DNA of 64,000 nt from Amycolatopsis arida (GTDB lineage Bacteria > Actinomycetota > Actinomycetes > Mycobacteriales > Pseudonocardiaceae): contig NZ_FOWW01000008.1 of NCBI RefSeq assembly GCF_900115565.1, forward strand, positions 186,001-250,000. Reading direction: 5' to 3'. Of this stretch, positions 1-9,348 are shown one piece after another; position 1 is the first letter of the stretch, and the number at the start of each line of letters is the position of its first letter. The position numbers and the translations under genes were made by a program. A model generated the notes under the pieces. The model saw only the letters and a program-made list of their open reading frames with translations. It was not told the origin of the DNA and did not search any database.

Positions 1-219
1 GCGCCGGTGAACGATGTGGTGCTCGGGCTGGGCGGCATCCTCTACGTGGCGACGGACCAGGGGGTGTTCGTCGGGCACGCGGTGGTGCCGGGCCGGTGGC
101 ACCGGCTCGGCCGCGGCATGCCGATGGTGCCGGTGGACGACATCGAGTACGACGGCCGCAACCACCGGATGGTGGCCGCGACGTTCGGCCGCGGGCTGTA
201 CGAGATCCGCGTGCCGTAG
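1..219 (+). CDS. C-terminal end of a BNR/sortilin-type beta-propeller protein (5' end outside window)
   Basis: The frame is open from the first base and ends at a TAG, leaving 72 residues. They look like the last blades of a BNR/VPS10-type beta-propeller: a GGILYVATDQGVFV strand pair, a W-x-R-L turn, and the closing MVAATFGRGLYEI strand that is typical of the end of these propellers. Such proteins are usually secreted or cell-surface proteins, but no N-terminus is available to show a signal peptide. A strong hairpin terminator follows 13 nt after the stop, so the gene ends its own transcription unit. Substrate and enzymatic activity cannot be inferred from this fragment. Confidence 0.6.
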   Translation, partial: APVNDVVLGLGGILYVATDQGVFVGHAVVPGRWHRLGRGMPMVPVDDIEYDGRNHRMVAATFGRGLYEIRVP

Positions 220-232
220 CGGTGTCTCGGGA

Positions 233-271
233 GGGTCGGTGGGCCGTATTCTTCCGGCGGCCCACCGACCC
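233..271 (+). terminator. Perfect 14-bp stem terminator hairpin
   Basis: GGGTCGGTGGGCCG (233-246) pairs perfectly with 258-271 around an 11-nt loop. It begins 13 nt after the stop of the beta-propeller gene. There is no U-tract, which is normal for high-GC actinomycete terminators. Confidence 0.75.
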
Positions 272-335
272 GATCGTTGTCGGTCGAAATGTTCCCCCGA
301 GTGGACCAGGAACCGCTCCCACTTCCGTGGTCGTC

Positions 336-344
336 TGATAGCTT
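336..344 (+). promoter_or_regulatory. Candidate extended -10 promoter of the type VII-like module
   Basis: TGATAGCTT (336-344) fits an extended -10 (TGn-TAnnnT). It lies after the upstream terminator and about 40 nt before the GTG start at 385. No convincing -35 was picked out. This is inference from one motif. Confidence 0.3.
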
Positions 345-384
345 GCAAGGTGCGCAACCAGCTCGCTACAGGGGGTAATACGTC

Positions 385-960
385 GTGTCCGAGCAATACG
401 GACTGACACCGGACGAGGTCACGGCGCCGCCGAGCGCCCCGCCACCCGGATCGCCACCACTGCCGTTGCCCACCACCGGCGACGTGCGAACCAGTCAGGG
501 CCAGCCACCGGCCGACCCGCCCCCCGGCTACACCGCTCCGGAGAGTGCCTTCGAGAAGGTCGCCAGGTCCGGCGTGTTCGGGCCCGCGGGGCTACCCTTC
601 CTGGCCCAGGACATGGCCGACATGGCCGCCCGCACCAGCGCCGCCAGCGGCGGCTTCCGGATGAGCACCGACGAGATGCGCGCCCTCCTCCCCCAGTGGG
701 AGGAAGCCCGCGACGATCTCCAACGACTCGTTGGCAACTCCGCACGTCTTGCGGAAGCCCGACCGCCGGCAGACGAGGACGCCAGTAACCTGCAAATCCA
801 GGCCGTTCGCCGACATGCACGGCTGTACACGGAGAGCGTGAACCAGCAGTACCAGTACGCCACCGCATACGTCGAGGCCCTCAAGAAGGCCATCACCAAG
901 GTCGAAGGCCAGGACAGCGCCGCGGCAGACGCGGTCGGGCGACACGGACCGGACACATGA
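385..960 (+). CDS. Small helical protein of a type VII secretion-like module
   Basis: A 191-residue protein starting at GTG 385, with a GGGGG ribosome binding site about 9 nt upstream. Residues 1-55 are Pro-rich and probably disordered. Residues 60-180 are helical, with long amphipathic stretches (MSTDEMRALLPQWEEARDDL and LYTESVNQQYQYATAYVEAL) similar in style to WXG100/PE-like secreted partners. There is no signal peptide. The stop overlaps the start of the DUF3558 lipoprotein (ATGA), and the PPE-like and EspG-like genes follow, so the four genes appear to be one operon. I do not recognise a named family. A role as an ESX-type substrate or partner is inferred from context. Confidence 0.7.
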   Translation: MSEQYGLTPDEVTAPPSAPPPGSPPLPLPTTGDVRTSQGQPPADPPPGYTAPESAFEKVARSGVFGPAGLPFLAQDMADMAARTSAASGGFRMSTDEMRALLPQWEEARDDLQRLVGNSARLAEARPPADEDASNLQIQAVRRHARLYTESVNQQYQYATAYVEALKKAITKVEGQDSAAADAVGRHGPDT

Positions 961-1571
961 TGCGCGCACGAGCCACGCTAGCGGCAGCATTGGTCGCTGC
1001 CGCTCTGACGGCAGGATGCTCGGAATCGGGGTCGGCAGTGCCCACTCCTGATTCCTCCGCGGTCCCGAGCTCCGAGCGTGGTACGCAGCTTCCGTCTCAT
1101 GGTGCGCCGAAGGTCAACGACCCGGTCGACGTCACGAAATTTCTCGCGGACCCGTGTGCGATGCTCACGCCGCAACAGGCCAGCGATCTGGCAGGACTGA
1201 GCTCGCCAGAGGCCGACACCGCCGACAAGATTGGTCCCCGGTGTGAGTGGGACCAACCCGGCGGAGGATTGTTCACGATCAGCTTCATCACAGTCGGCGG
1301 CGGCGGGCTCTCCGGCACGTACCAGTCACATGCCGAGCTTCCGATGCCGTACTTCGAACCGGTGGACGTCAACGGCTATCCGGGTGTGTTCGCCGATCAG
1401 GTTGACCGGCGCTCGTACGGCGCGTGTGGACTGAGCGTGGGGGTCCGGGATGACGTGCTGCTCAAGGTGTTCTCCGGGTTCGAACGGGACTCCCCGCACT
1501 ACGGTGACCCTTGCCCGGTGGTGAAGAAGGCAGCCGAGATGGCGATCACGACGATGGAGGGGGGCGCGTGA
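957..1571 (+). CDS. DUF3558-type lipoprotein
   Basis: 204 residues starting at ATG 957. The N-terminus is a lipoprotein signal peptide ending in the lipobox LTAGC, so the mature protein should be anchored to the outer face of the membrane by its cysteine near residue 21. The mature part has four further cysteines (DPCAML, GPRCEWD, YGACGLS, DPCPVV), matching the paired-Cys DUF3558 family found beside ESX/PPE-like genes in Pseudonocardiales. Its function is unknown; envelope association with the secretion module is an inference. It overlaps the upstream gene by 4 nt, and its TGA ends on the first base of the next ATG. Confidence 0.8.
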   Translation: MMRARATLAAALVAAALTAGCSESGSAVPTPDSSAVPSSERGTQLPSHGAPKVNDPVDVTKFLADPCAMLTPQQASDLAGLSSPEADTADKIGPRCEWDQPGGGLFTISFITVGGGGLSGTYQSHAELPMPYFEPVDVNGYPGVFADQVDRRSYGACGLSVGVRDDVLLKVFSGFERDSPHYGDPCPVVKKAAEMAITTMEGGA

Positions 1572-2851
1572 TGGGTGAGATGGACGCGCTGGAGATCGTC
1601 AGACGGGTGAAGTCGGGGGCCGGGCCGGAGAGCCTGTACGGCACCGCCGACCTCGCGCGGGAGATGGCCGGCGAGCACGAGAGGGTCGCCCAGAAGGTCC
1701 AGCGCCTGCGGGCCGCCATGGAGAGCCACTGGGAGGGCCCCGCGGCCGGGCAGGCCCACGCCGGCGCCGGACCGCTGGTCCAGGCCTCCGACGTCTCCGC
1801 GGGGCACCTCGCCGAGGCCCAGAACCTCCTCACCGGCCAGGGCAGCTCGTTCACCGACCTGAAGAACAAGATCGGCGACGGCCCCGGGCCGCCGCCGGGC
1901 GAGACCTTCCTCAGCGACAACCTGCCGTTCCTCACCAGCCGGGACGAGGAGATCGAGGCCTGGAACGCCAGGGCGCAGCAGGTCGTCGACAACTACCACC
2001 TCTACCACGGGCAGAGCACCCACAACTCCGCCCGGTGGCCCACCGACTACGGCCAACTCGGGCTACCGCCTGGCGGCGGCGACATCGACGTCCGCACCCC
2101 CGGCACCGGCGGCGGCGTCCACACCACCGCACCCCCGGCCGTCGGCGGTGGCGTCGGCGACAGCACCCGCGTCGCCGGCCACACCGGCGGCCCCGTGCAC
2201 ACGGCGGCGCCGAGCCCCACCGTCGGCCAACCGGGACCGGCACCACAACCCGGACCTGGATCCCAGCCCGTACCGCCGGGCCTCGCGCCCGCCGCCTCGA
2301 CCCACACCGCCTCGACCGGCACCACCCCGTCCCGCACCCCGGGCGACACCCGAACCGGCACCGGCCACACACCCACCACCGACCTGCCCCGCACCCGGCA
2401 CGGTGCCGGCGACCTCGGCACCCCCGGCCTGCTGCCGGGTCGTTCCGGCGGGCCGGCGCCCGGCGTCCCGGGCAGCGGCGGCGGCAGGGCCGGCTGGAAC
2501 CCCGGCACGGCCGGCCCCCGCGTGGCGGGCGGGACCACCGGCGGCGCCCCGGGCAACAACCCCGGCGGCGGGCCGAACCTCGGGCAGGGCAAGGGAGTGG
2601 GATCCGCGCCGCCCGGCCAGGGCGGTGTCGCCCGCGGCGGCCCGGCGGCGGCCGCCGCCCCGGCGACCGGCCGGCCCGGCGCCGGCATGGCCCCCATGGC
2701 CGGCGCCGCCGGGCGTGGCCGTGGCGGCGAGGACACCGAGCACCAGCGGCCGGACTACCTCCAGGAACCCGACCCCGACGCGCTCTTCGGCCCGGCCGAC
2801 CGCACCACTCCACCGGTGATCGGCGAGCACCGCCCCGACAGTGAGAGATAA
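1571..2851 (+). CDS. PPE-like type VII secretion substrate with Pro/Gly-rich tail
   Basis: 426 residues from ATG 1571; an in-frame start at 1511 would run deep into the lipoprotein gene and is unlikely. Residues 1-170 are a helical WXG/PPE-like domain with a SHWEG turn near residue 50. Residues 175-395 are a low-complexity region rich in Pro, Gly, Thr and Ala. The C-terminus ends in an acidic motif (DYLQEPDPDALFG, then PPVIGE) that recurs in Pseudonocardiales PPE-like proteins. It sits between the lipoprotein and EspG-like genes, and the EspG-like GTG follows its TAA directly, so it is the probable chaperoned substrate. No enzymatic function is visible. Confidence 0.75.
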   Translation: MGEMDALEIVRRVKSGAGPESLYGTADLAREMAGEHERVAQKVQRLRAAMESHWEGPAAGQAHAGAGPLVQASDVSAGHLAEAQNLLTGQGSSFTDLKNKIGDGPGPPPGETFLSDNLPFLTSRDEEIEAWNARAQQVVDNYHLYHGQSTHNSARWPTDYGQLGLPPGGGDIDVRTPGTGGGVHTTAPPAVGGGVGDSTRVAGHTGGPVHTAAPSPTVGQPGPAPQPGPGSQPVPPGLAPAASTHTASTGTTPSRTPGDTRTGTGHTPTTDLPRTRHGAGDLGTPGLLPGRSGGPAPGVPGSGGGRAGWNPGTAGPRVAGGTTGGAPGNNPGGGPNLGQGKGVGSAPPGQGGVARGGPAAAAAPATGRPGAGMAPMAGAAGRGRGGEDTEHQRPDYLQEPDPDALFGPADRTTPPVIGEHRPDSER

Positions 2852-3613
2852 GTGAGAGATAGCGGCACACTCCTGCGAAAGGACGTCCTCCTCCCGCGGG
2901 ACTGCCTCGCCGCGACGGCGGAACGCCTCGAGCTGGCCCTGCCACCCACCCTCGCGCCCACCCCGACCTGGCGCGACGACGGCACCGCCGCCGCCCGCTG
3001 GCGGCACGTCCTCGACGCCCTGGACCAGCACGGCCTCCGGGACGGCGACCACCCCAGCGAGGACTTCACCGGCACCGTGCGGCTGCTCTGCGCCGCGGCC
3101 ACCGAACTCTTCGCCTACGTCGACCAGCCGGACCTGCGCTACCGGCTGCACGTCGCCGCCGACCACCGGGACGCCGTGCTCGCCTGCCTGGTACCGGCCT
3201 CGGGCAACGTCCTGCTCCACCCCACCCGCCCCGACGCACTGGCCGAGACCCTGCTCGCCGAGCTGCCCGACTGGCCCCAGGCACGCGGCACGTCCCTGTC
3301 CGCGCCGCTGCGCGACATCCGGGACGCCGACCCCGACGGCCCGCTGCCCCGCGGCGACGCGGGACGCGTCCTCGACCTGCTGGCCCGGCCCCGCCACGCC
3401 GCCGGCCAGGTGAGCGCCGGCCGCCGCGGCGGCCTCGACCACCGCCGCACCACCACGCACCCGCTGACCTTCGTCGACCTCGACACCGGCCGCTGGCTGG
3501 TCCACGTCACCGCCGACCGCGACAGCGAACCCCACGTCGTCGCCGTCCCCGCCGGTTGGGACCTCCTGCTGACGAAGACCCGCGAGCTGGGCGACACCCC
3601 GCGGCGACGCTGA
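2852..3613 (+). CDS. EspG-like ESX secretion-associated chaperone
   Basis: 253 residues starting at GTG 2852, immediately after the stop of the PPE-like gene. No signal peptide or membrane segment is present, so it should be cytoplasmic. The sequence fits the EspG family: a long N-terminal half, a central arginine-rich segment, and a C-terminal sheet containing TFVDLDTGRWLV followed by the final helix (GWDLLLTKTRELGD). In mycobacteria EspG binds PE-PPE substrates and delivers them to the ESX machinery; here the partner would be the preceding PPE-like protein. No EccC, EccD or MycP genes are in the window, so the secretion machine must be encoded elsewhere. Confidence 0.75.
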   Translation: MRDSGTLLRKDVLLPRDCLAATAERLELALPPTLAPTPTWRDDGTAAARWRHVLDALDQHGLRDGDHPSEDFTGTVRLLCAAATELFAYVDQPDLRYRLHVAADHRDAVLACLVPASGNVLLHPTRPDALAETLLAELPDWPQARGTSLSAPLRDIRDADPDGPLPRGDAGRVLDLLARPRHAAGQVSAGRRGGLDHRRTTTHPLTFVDLDTGRWLVHVTADRDSEPHVVAVPAGWDLLLTKTRELGDTPRRR

Positions 3614-3640
3614 ACGACCCAGCCCGGCTCGACCTGGAAC

Positions 3641-3766
3641 ACCGACGGCCAACGCGGCGACGCGAACCGCCAACGCCCCGACCTCCACAGCCAACGTCGC
3701 GACGCGGGCGGCGAACACGGCGACGGGAACGGCGAACACGGCGACATGGGCGGCGAACACAGCGGT
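3641..3766. repeat. Six tandem copies of a 21-bp intergenic repeat
   Basis: Exactly 6 x 21 bp between the EspG-like gene and xth. The later units approach the consensus gcgggcggcgaacacggcgac, while the first three are more diverged. A second array of the same family is at 51419-51523. The repeat is open in several frames and would read as a degenerate heptapeptide on the minus strand, but no start or ribosome binding site supports translation. Confidence 0.85.
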
Positions 3767-3768
3767 GG

Positions 3769-3786
3769 CGTATAGATCGTTATACG
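3769..3786. promoter_or_regulatory. AT-rich inverted repeat upstream of xth
   Basis: CGTATA (3769-3774) and TATACG (3781-3786) form a perfect inverted repeat with a 6-nt centre, in an unusually AT-rich patch 26 nt before the xth start. It could be an operator or part of the xth promoter. No matching regulator is identified. Confidence 0.35.
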
Positions 3787-3811
3787 TGGTGGTGTGTGGG
3801 ATTGTCGGGGT

Positions 3812-4591
3812 ATGCGGATCGCGACCTGGAACGTCAACTCCATCAGCGCCCGCCTGCCCCGGCTGCTCGCCTGGCTCTCCTCCGCCCAACCGGACGTGCT
3901 GTGCCTGCAGGAGCTCAAGTGCGCCGACGACGCCTTCCCCCGTGACCAGGTCGGCGAGCTGGGCTACGCCGTCGCCTGCCACGGCAGCGGCCGGTGGAGC
4001 GGGGTCGCCGTGCTGTCCCGGGTCGGCCTCGACGACGTGACCCGCGGCCTCGTCGACCAGCCGGCCTACGAGGGCGTCGTGGAGCCACGGGCGGTCGGGG
4101 CGACCTGCGCCGGTGTCCGGGTGTGGTCGGTGTACGTCCCCAACGGGCGGGAGCCCGGCCACCCGCACTACGCGTACAAGCTGCGCTGGCTGGAAGCACT
4201 GCACGCCACCGTGCTCGCCGAGGCCGACCCCAACCGGCCGTTCGCGCTGCTCGGGGACTTCAACATCGCTCCTACCGACGACGACGTCTGGGACATCTCG
4301 CTGTTCACCAACTCCACCCACGTCACCGACGCCGAGCGCAAGGCCCTCGCCGTGCTGCGCGACGCCGGGCTCACCGACGTCGTGCCCCGGCCGCTCAAGT
4401 ACGACCGCCCCTTCACCTACTGGGACTACCGGCAGCTCGCCTTCCCGAAGAACAACGGCATGCGGATCGACCTCGTCTACGCCAACCAGAGGTTCACCGA
4501 CGCCGTACGGGACGCCTACGTCGACCGCGAGGCCCGCAAGGGCAAGGCGCCGTCCGACCACGCCCCGGTGGTCGTCGACCTGCACGGGTAG
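3812..4591 (+). CDS. xth: Exodeoxyribonuclease III (class II AP endonuclease family)
   Basis: 259 residues, close to E. coli Xth (268). It nicks DNA 5' to abasic sites and degrades duplex DNA 3' to 5' in base excision repair. The exonuclease-endonuclease-phosphatase fold is clear: MRIATWNVNSI at the N-terminus, the metal ligand Glu in LCLQELKC, YVPNG, GDFNIAPTDDDVWD, and the catalytic SDHAPVVVDL at the end. The ATG at 3812 gives the family N-terminus; an in-frame GTG 18 nt upstream would add six unconserved residues. It is monocistronic and converges on the PH-domain gene 11 nt away. Confidence 0.93.
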   Translation: MRIATWNVNSISARLPRLLAWLSSAQPDVLCLQELKCADDAFPRDQVGELGYAVACHGSGRWSGVAVLSRVGLDDVTRGLVDQPAYEGVVEPRAVGATCAGVRVWSVYVPNGREPGHPHYAYKLRWLEALHATVLAEADPNRPFALLGDFNIAPTDDDVWDISLFTNSTHVTDAERKALAVLRDAGLTDVVPRPLKYDRPFTYWDYRQLAFPKNNGMRIDLVYANQRFTDAVRDAYVDREARKGKAPSDHAPVVVDLHG

Positions 4592-4602
4592 CGGGAACGC
4601 GC

Positions 4603-6908
<2,306 letters not shown>

Positions 6909-6916
<8 letters not shown>

Positions 6917-7541
6917 GCCCGACCTCCTTGCCGGCTCCATTGTCCCCCGCGGCCGCCCCCAGGTGCGGCGCGGCCAGCTTCTCGACGTACTTCGCCAGCA
7001 CGTCCACCTCGAGGTTCACCAGGTCACCCGGATCGCGGCGGCCCAGCGTGGTCAGCTCCATCGTGGTCGGGATGAGCGCGACGGCGAACTCCTCCTCCGT
7101 CACCCCCGCCACGGTGAGCGACACCCCGTCGACCGCGATGGAACCCTTCTCGACCACGTAGCGGGCCAGCGCGGGCGGCAGCGCGAACCGGGTCAGGCCC
7201 TGCGGGTCGCGGGAGAGGAACACCCCGGTGCCGTCGACGTGCCCCTGCACGACGTGCCCGCCGAACCGGCCGCCGACCGGAGTGGCCCGCTCCAGGTTCA
7301 CCAGGTCGCCGACGCGCAGCTTCGCCAGGCTGGACCGGGTCATCGTCTCGTGCACCACGTCGACGCTGAAGTCGCTGCCGGAGACGTCGACCACGGTCAG
7401 GCACACGCCGCTCACGCAGATCGAGTCGCCGTGCCGGGCGTCGGTGGTCACCACCGGACCGCGGATGGTCATCCTGGCCGCGTTGGGCACCTGCTCGACC
7501 GCGGTGATCTCACCGATCTCCTCGACAATGCCGGTGAACAC
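6909..7541 (-). CDS. ribE: Riboflavin synthase alpha chain
   Basis: 210 residues. It dismutates two 6,7-dimethyl-8-ribityllumazine molecules into riboflavin and the ribitylaminouracil precursor. Two tandem lumazine-binding barrels are visible, each with a G-D-S/G-S-I-x-V-(S/D)-G-V-(C/S)-L-T motif ([14 protein letters not shown] near residue 38 and [13 protein letters not shown] near 135), plus [15 protein letters not shown] 7541 gives the universal N-terminus (M/V)FTGIVEE and lies 9 nt after GGAGG; a GTG two codons upstream (7547) overlaps the ribD stop but is only 3 nt from the ribosome binding site. Confidence 0.94.
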
Positions 7542-7543
7542 CC

Positions 7544-8581
7544 TCACTCGCCTCCCGGTCGCGGCGCCGGTACGGCCGAGATCCGCACGTCGCCTCCCCT
7601 CATGGTGACCCCTTCCACCGTCCAGCGGTGTGCCTCGGTGACGGTCGACACGCCCGCCTCGCCCAGCGCCGCCGGACCCGCGCCGAGGAGCAGCGGCGCC
7701 ACGTAGGCGAGGATCCGGTCGATCCGGCCCGCCGCGGCGAACGCGCCCGCCACCCGCGGACCGCCCTCCAGCAGCACGTCCACCACGCCCCGCTCGGCCA
7801 GCGTGGTGAGCACGGCGTGCGGATCGTGGGACCGTACCCGCAGGGTCTCCGCCGCTCCATCCAACACCCGCGCGCCGGCCGGGACTTCTCCGAAACCCAC
7901 CACCACGCGTAACGGTTGGCGCGCGGCGAGCGCACCGTCCGGGGTGCGCGCGGTCAGCCGCGGGTCGTCGGCCAGCACGGTGCCGATGCCGGCGACCACG
8001 GCGTCGACCATGCCACGCAGCCGGTGCACCTCGGCGCGGGACTCGGCGCCGGAGAGCCACCGGCTGGTGCCGTCGGCGGCGGCGCTCCTGCCGTCGAGGG
8101 TCGCGGCGTACTTCCAGGTGACGTGCGGCCGGCCGGTGCGGGCGAAGTGCAGCCACGCGCGCAGCGGCCCGGCCGCCACCTCGCCGGCGAGCAGGCCGGC
8201 CCGGACGTCGACCCCGGCGGCGCGCAGCGTGGCGGCGCCACCGGCGGCCGCCGGGTTGGGGTCGGCGACGGCGTAGCGCACGGCCGCGACGCCCGCGTCG
8301 CGCAGCGCCCGCGTGCAGGGTGGGGTGCGGCCGTGGTGGTCGCACGGCTCGAGGGTGACGTACACGGTGCCGCCGCGGGCCCGCTCCCCCGCCTGCCGGA
8401 GCGCGACGACCTCGGCGTGTGGGCCGCCCGGCGGCTGGGTCGCGCCCTGCCCGACGAGCCGCCCGGCCGGGTCGAGCACCACGGCGCCCACCGGCGGGTT
8501 CGGGCTGGTGGTGCCGCGCACCGCGGTACTCAGCTCGATCGCGGCGCGCATCGCCCGCTCGTCGCGCGACCCGTCCTCCAT
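7544..8581 (-). CDS. ribD: Bifunctional diaminohydroxyphosphoribosylaminopyrimidine deaminase / reductase
   Basis: 345 residues from ATG 8581, 5 nt after the rpe stop. The N-terminal cytidine-deaminase-like domain has the zinc site HAE (55-57) and C80/C89 in LEPCDHHGRTPPCT. The C-terminal domain is the RibD reductase (TWKYAATLDGRSAA, SGAESR, DVLLEGGPRVAGAF). The protein carries out the second and third steps of the GTP branch of riboflavin synthesis. Both domains are complete. The stop lies beside the ribE starts (GTGA), indicating translational coupling. Confidence 0.95.
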   Translation of the reverse strand: MEDGSRDERAMRAAIELSTAVRGTTSPNPPVGAVVLDPAGRLVGQGATQPPGGPHAEVVALRQAGERARGGTVYVTLEPCDHHGRTPPCTRALRDAGVAAVRYAVADPNPAAAGGAATLRAAGVDVRAGLLAGEVAAGPLRAWLHFARTGRPHVTWKYAATLDGRSAAADGTSRWLSGAESRAEVHRLRGMVDAVVAGIGTVLADDPRLTARTPDGALAARQPLRVVVGFGEVPAGARVLDGAAETLRVRSHDPHAVLTTLAERGVVDVLLEGGPRVAGAFAAAGRIDRILAYVAPLLLGAGPAALGEAGVSTVTEAHRWTVEGVTMRGGDVRISAVPAPRPGGE

Positions 8582-8586
8582 GATCG

Positions 8587-9285
8587 TCAGTGTGCCGCGC
8601 CCGCCCGCGCGGCCCGCGCCCGCAACGCCGCCACCGCCCGCGCCGGGTCGTCGGCGCCGTAGACGGCCGATCCGGCGACGAAGCAGTCCACCCCGGCCTC
8701 GGCGGCCCGCTCGATGGTCTCGTCGTTGATCCCGCCGTCGATCTCCACCAGCACGTCCAGGTGCCCGGTGTCCACCAGTCGGCGCGCGGTGCGCACCTTG
8801 TCCAGCGCCTCGGGGACGAACTCCTGGCCGCCGAAGCCGGGCTCGACCGACATCACCAGCAGCGTGTCGTAGTGCCGCAGCACGTCCACCACGTCGTCGA
8901 GCGGGGTGCCGGGCTTGATCGACAGCCCGGCCCTCGCCCCGGCGGCGTGCAGGTCCTTGGCGATCCGCACCGGGTCCTTCGCGGCCTCGGCGTGCACGGT
9001 GACGTTGTACGCGCCGGCCTCGGCGTAGCCGGGGGCCCAGCGCTCCGGGTCCTCGATCATGAGGTGGCAGTCCAGCGGCACGTCGGTGACCTCCAGCAGG
9101 GACCGCACCACCGGGAGGCCGATCGTCAGGTTCGGCACGAAGTGTGCGTCCATGACGTCGACGTGCACCCAGTCGGCGCGGGCGCGAGGGTCGAGGTCGT
9201 TGCCGGCGACAGCCTCGATCTCCGCGCCGAGTCGGGCGAAGTCGGCGGACAGGATGCTCGGGGCGATCATCGGTCGGGAGGACAC
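8587..9285 (-). CDS. rpe: Ribulose-phosphate 3-epimerase
   Basis: 232 residues, a TIM-barrel enzyme interconverting ribulose 5-phosphate and xylulose 5-phosphate. It can thus supply ribulose 5-phosphate, the substrate of RibBA four genes downstream. Motifs: [32 protein letters not shown] (metal ligands), [30 protein letters not shown]. The start chosen is GTG 9285, because TACACT stands 7 nt before it and no Shine-Dalgarno fits; ATG 9270 is the alternative. It is the first gene of the riboflavin operon. Confidence 0.93.
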   Translation of the reverse strand: MSSRPMIAPSILSADFARLGAEIEAVAGNDLDPRARADWVHVDVMDAHFVPNLTIGLPVVRSLLEVTDVPLDCHLMIEDPERWAPGYAEAGAYNVTVHAEAAKDPVRIAKDLHAAGARAGLSIKPGTPLDDVVDVLRHYDTLLVMSVEPGFGGQEFVPEALDKVRTARRLVDTGHLDVLVEIDGGINDETIERAAEAGVDCFVAGSAVYGADDPARAVAALRARAARAGAAH

Positions 9286-9292
9286 GCGGGCG

Positions 9293-9298
9293 AGTGTA
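9293..9298 (-). promoter_or_regulatory. -10 element for a leaderless rpe-rib transcript
   Basis: On the minus strand TACACT ends 7 nt before GTG 9285, the spacing expected when transcription starts at the start codon. Its first base also abuts the terminator hairpin of the upstream operon, so there is no space for an FMN riboswitch between promoter and rpe. Confidence 0.5.
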
Positions 9299-9337
9299 CG
9301 AGGGGTCCGCACGCCCCGACGCGTGCGGACCCCTCGT
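9298..9337 (-). terminator. Perfect 17-bp hairpin terminator after the CU044_5270-like gene
   Basis: ACGAGGGGTCCGCACGC (9298-9314) pairs without mismatch with 9321-9337 around the 6-nt loop CCCGAC. It begins 11 nt after the stop of the upstream minus-strand gene and ends only 12 nt before the rpe start codon, so it separates the two operons tightly. Confidence 0.85.
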
Positions 9338-9348
9338 CGGCGTGGCCG

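Noticed and set aside
3641..3766. CRISPR array
   Set aside because: Units are contiguous 21-bp tandem copies without unique spacers, and no cas gene is nearby.
9285..9337. FMN riboswitch upstream of the riboflavin operon
   Set aside because: The hairpin is a simple 17-bp terminator with a 6-nt loop, and only 12 nt separate it from the rpe start.
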